Shown here: positions 5,660 through 6,941 of the stretch, piece by piece
How the letters are laid out: every line of letters starts with the position of its first letter
How positions within the stretch are numbered: the stretch's first letter is position 1
NCBI GenBank assembly: GCA_003566505.1
Contig: PXDA01000039.1
Location: forward strand, 1-6,941
From: Mollicutes bacterium
Lineage (GTDB): Bacteria > Bacillota_I > Bacilli_A > RF39 > UBA660
Length of the DNA: 6,941 bases
Direction of reading: 5' to 3'
The notes under the pieces: model-generated
What the model was told of the DNA's origin: nothing
Database searches by the model: none
Seen by the model: the letters and a program-made list of their open reading frames with translations, nothing else
Position numbers and translations under genes: made by a program

Positions 5660-5872
5660 TTATGGTACAAAATCTTCATCAACTGGAGCATCATAGTCAC
5701 CATTATCTGGTGTTTGCTCAGGATCAGTTGGTGGTTGTTGATCAGTACCATTTTCTGGTGTTTGCTCAGTGTCATTTCCTGGTGCTTGATCAAGCGGTGT
5801 ATCAACCTCTGGACTATCGAAACAAGCTGTTACCAAAAACAACACAGCCACCAATACTAACAATTTTTTCAT
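5660..5872 (-). CDS. Small lipoprotein, disordered Pro/Asp/Gln-rich
   Basis: Predicted 70-aa lipoprotein, function unknown. MKKLLVLVAVLFLVTAC is a compact type II signal peptide with lipobox L-V-T-A-C (acylated Cys 17). The 53-residue mature part contains almost no hydrophobic residues and should be disordered. It has a short repeated motif, E-Q-T-P-E-N-G and E-Q-T-P-D-N-G, about 20 residues apart, and ends in an acidic stretch. There is no room for a folded domain. It may act as a spacer, a charge layer or the remnant of a larger lipoprotein. An upstream in-frame GTG (5893) would add seven basic residues, but it lies ahead of AGGAGG, which is spaced for ATG 5872, so the shorter form was chosen. 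A weak TTTACA-17-TACGGT promoter sits at 5895-5923; otherwise it would be read together with the CxxC gene 52 nt upstream. Confidence 0.8.
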   Translation of the reverse strand: MKKLLVLVAVLFLVTACFDSPEVDTPLDQAPGNDTEQTPENGTDQQPPTDPEQTPDNGDYDAPVDEDFVP

Positions 5873-5878
5873 GCGCCA

Positions 5879-5884
5879 CCTCCT
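5879..5884 (-). promoter_or_regulatory. Ribosome binding site fixing the small lipoprotein start
   Basis: Perfect AGGAGG on the minus strand, six bases before ATG 5872. It lies inside the would-be coding extension from GTG 5893, which argues for the shorter product with a normal lipoprotein signal peptide. Confidence 0.8.
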
Positions 5885-5924
5885 CTTCTCCACCGTAACA
5901 TTTTTTATTTTTCATGTAAACCGT

Positions 5925-6131
5925 TTAGCTAATTTTTTTTATTTTTTTCTGCTTTGGTTTATGTCCTTTATTTTTTTGACGGATCAATTCATACAGCATT
6001 CCGGCTAAATAGTAGTGATGACGTCCTTCGTTAATAAAGCGTAAACATGTATCGCAAACCGAAACATTTTGATTATCTTCGTTTTGATAAGTTCCTACTG
6101 ATTCTCTTTTTTCACATATTTCACATAACAT
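5925..6131 (-). CDS. Small CxxC zinc-ribbon-like protein, McsA N-terminus-like
   Basis: Predicted 68-aa cytoplasmic protein. Residues 1-33 hold two Cys pairs, CEIC (3-6) and CDTC (26-29), spaced to bind one zinc. The pattern 'M-x-C-x-x-C ... V-x-V-C-x-x-C' resembles the first zinc finger of McsA, the activator of the McsB arginine kinase, but the second finger and the UVR motif of McsA are absent. A probable helix follows (HHYYLAGMLYELIRQK, 38-53), then a strongly basic tail (KNKGHKPKQKKIKKIS) that could bind nucleic acid or ribosomes. AGGAGGGAG (6143-6135) lies just ahead of ATG 6131. No convincing promoter is seen between it and the preceding terminator, so read-through from the surface-protein gene may supply its message. 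The function is not known; a small standalone zinc ribbon is the safest description. Confidence 0.75.
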   Translation of the reverse strand: MLCEICEKRESVGTYQNEDNQNVSVCDTCLRFINEGRHHYYLAGMLYELIRQKNKGHKPKQKKIKKIS

Positions 6132-6156
6132 TTTACTCCCTCCTTTTTTATTTTTT

Positions 6157-6188
6157 AAAAAAAGCTAATACCATTTGTATTAGCTTTT
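6157..6188 (-). terminator. Intrinsic terminator after the cadherin-like surface protein gene
   Basis: On the minus strand AAAAGCTAATAC (6188-6177) pairs perfectly over 12 bp with GTATTAGCTTTT (6171-6160) around loop AAATG, with T's to 6157. It begins 4 nt after the TAA stop and lies just before the RBS of the CxxC gene. Confidence 0.85.
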
Positions 6189-6192
6189 CCTT

Positions 6193-6941
6193 TTAAATTT
6201 TGTTTTCTTTGCGCCACTTAATGAGAAAATATAGCTGGGCGGCAATTACCATTGTCAGAAAAACCGACAAAATAATGATAATAGTATTTATTCCTTCTTC
6301 ATAGGGAATAACAAGTTCTGAATCAACTAAATTAGCAGTTAAGGTATAATGTTGTTCATCGCCGTTTTCAGCGGTAACAATAATTCGAATGACGTTACGG
6401 CCCATTTGTAAATCTTCATTACCAATAATAACTACCGTGGCATTTTCATCTGCAGTTGTATAGCTAATATCTAATTCTGTTACACCAAGATCCGTTATAT
6501 CAAGTTGATACTGAAATGTATCTGGTGCAAAATCAATCTCATAGCCCTCAATTTCCAAAGAACTAAGCTGATTGTTATCAGATTTCTCCCGCTCAACATA
6601 TATATTGTATGTCCGCTTACTACCATTTTCAGCGGTGACCTCTACTCTAACACGGTTTTCACCAGTTGTAAAATCGGCATCATCTAAAATTTCCACACTA
6701 GCGCGATCATCTTCAGGCTCGGCACTTAAATCAAGACTTGTAACATCATGGGGGACACTAACGTGGTATTCTTGATTATCACGACTAAAATCAATATCTA
6801 CTACTGGTGAGGTTAATGATTTTAAATAATTGTTACCTGATCTAGCCTCTGGGGTTTCAGCGACCGTTAAAGTTATTGAACGCGAACCAGCCGATACCGT
6901 GCCATCATGGCCTTCTAAGGTAACACCGACATTCGAAACAT
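6193..6941 (-). CDS. Surface protein with cadherin-like beta-sandwich repeats and a C-terminal membrane anchor (N-terminus outside window)
   Basis: The frame is open from the right edge to TAA at 6193, giving the last 248 residues; no start is visible. Two tandem domains of the bacterial 'cadherin-like beta sandwich' type (PF12733-like) are seen at about 36-117 (YLKSLTS...VDIDFSRDNQEYHVSVP...VTAENGSKRTYNIYVER) and about 123-205 (QLSSLEI...IDFAPDTFQYQLDI...VTAENGDEQHYTLTANL). Each ends in the shared VTAENG motif. Residues 1-30 (…SRSITLTVAE) look like the last strands of another beta domain, perhaps cohesin- or Ig-like. A linker leads to one transmembrane helix (about 217-240) and a short basic tail KWRKENKI, so the bulk is extracellular with the C-terminus inside. 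No LPXTG sorting signal is present. Probable roles are adhesion or display of N-terminal domains not seen here. Confidence 0.88.
   Translation of the reverse strand, partial: VSNVGVTLEGHDGTVSAGSRSITLTVAETPEARSGNNYLKSLTSPVVDIDFSRDNQEYHVSVPHDVTSLDLSAEPEDDRASVEILDDADFTTGENRVRVEVTAENGSKRTYNIYVEREKSDNNQLSSLEIEGYEIDFAPDTFQYQLDITDLGVTELDISYTTADENATVVIIGNEDLQMGRNVIRIIVTAENGDEQHYTLTANLVDSELVIPYEEGINTIIIILSVFLTMVIAAQLYFLIKWRKENKI

Noticed and set aside
5662..5898. Plus-strand open frame opposite the small lipoprotein gene
   Set aside because: It is the antisense shadow of the Pro/Gln/Asp-rich repeat; it has no SD, and the minus-strand frame has a perfect RBS, signal peptide and lipobox.
6694..6696. 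GTG as the start of the cadherin-like protein
   Set aside because: The frame stays open to the right edge with clear domain sequence upstream (first cadherin-like repeat begins near 6830), and no SD precedes this GTG; it is an internal Val.
6505..6775. Plus-strand open frames opposite the cadherin-like gene
   Set aside because: They are antisense shadows without RBS or recognisable domains.
1..6941. UGA-as-tryptophan (Mycoplasma) genetic code
   Set aside because: thiI and the 132-aa gene end naturally at TGA, and Trp positions such as those in Dus, EzrA and the surface protein use TGG.
1..6941. CRISPR array, transposon ends, tRNA or rRNA genes, toxin-antitoxin or defence system
   Set aside because: Read on both strands: no spaced direct repeats, no transposase or terminal inverted repeats, no cloverleaf, and no gene pair with such signatures was found.

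Overview
The window looks like chromosomal DNA from an AT-rich, low-GC Gram-positive-type bacterium (Bacillota or the walled or wall-less lineages close to Mollicutes, such as Acholeplasma, Izemoplasma or Haloplasma relatives; this placement is inference). UGA is used as a stop (thiI and the 132-aa membrane gene end in TGA) and Trp is encoded by TGG, so this is not the Mycoplasma/Spiroplasma code. All real genes lie on the minus strand, so the window reads from right to left.

Reading in the direction of transcription: (1) 6941-6193 is the C-terminal part of a surface protein with two cadherin-like beta-sandwich repeats and a C-terminal membrane anchor. (2) 6131-5925 is a 68-aa protein with two CxxC pairs. 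(3) 5872-5660 is a tiny 70-aa lipoprotein, then a terminator. (4) 5659-5444 is a spacer holding a strong orphan Shine-Dalgarno with a 22-codon frame, a GATAAT repeat resembling part of a Fur box, and the promoter of (5) a 178-aa acidic lipoprotein (5443-4907) with its own terminator. (6) A near-consensus promoter and a structured leader of about 150 nt precede rpsD (ribosomal protein S4, 4628-4026), followed by a terminator that starts inside the rpsD stop region. (7) 3986-3588 is an unrecognised four-helix membrane protein. (8) ezrA, thiI and dus follow (3527 to the left edge): a cell-division regulator, a tRNA 4-thiouridine synthase and a tRNA-dihydrouridine synthase, tightly packed as one operon.

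The rpsD - x - ezrA - thiI order recalls Bacillus (rpsD ... ezrA ... nifZ-thiI), but the cysteine desulfurase gene nifZ is missing here and dus is coupled to thiI by an ATGA overlap. ThiI and Dus both modify tRNA in the region of position 8 and the D arm. The right-hand half is an accessory cell-envelope block of small exported proteins.

No mobile element, CRISPR array, tRNA or rRNA was seen, and no clearly new multi-gene system. The points most worth a second look are the rpsD leader fold, the apparently leaderless 132-aa gene whose promoter lies inside the rpsD terminator, and the orphan SD/short-frame/Fur-like spacer at 5469-5550.
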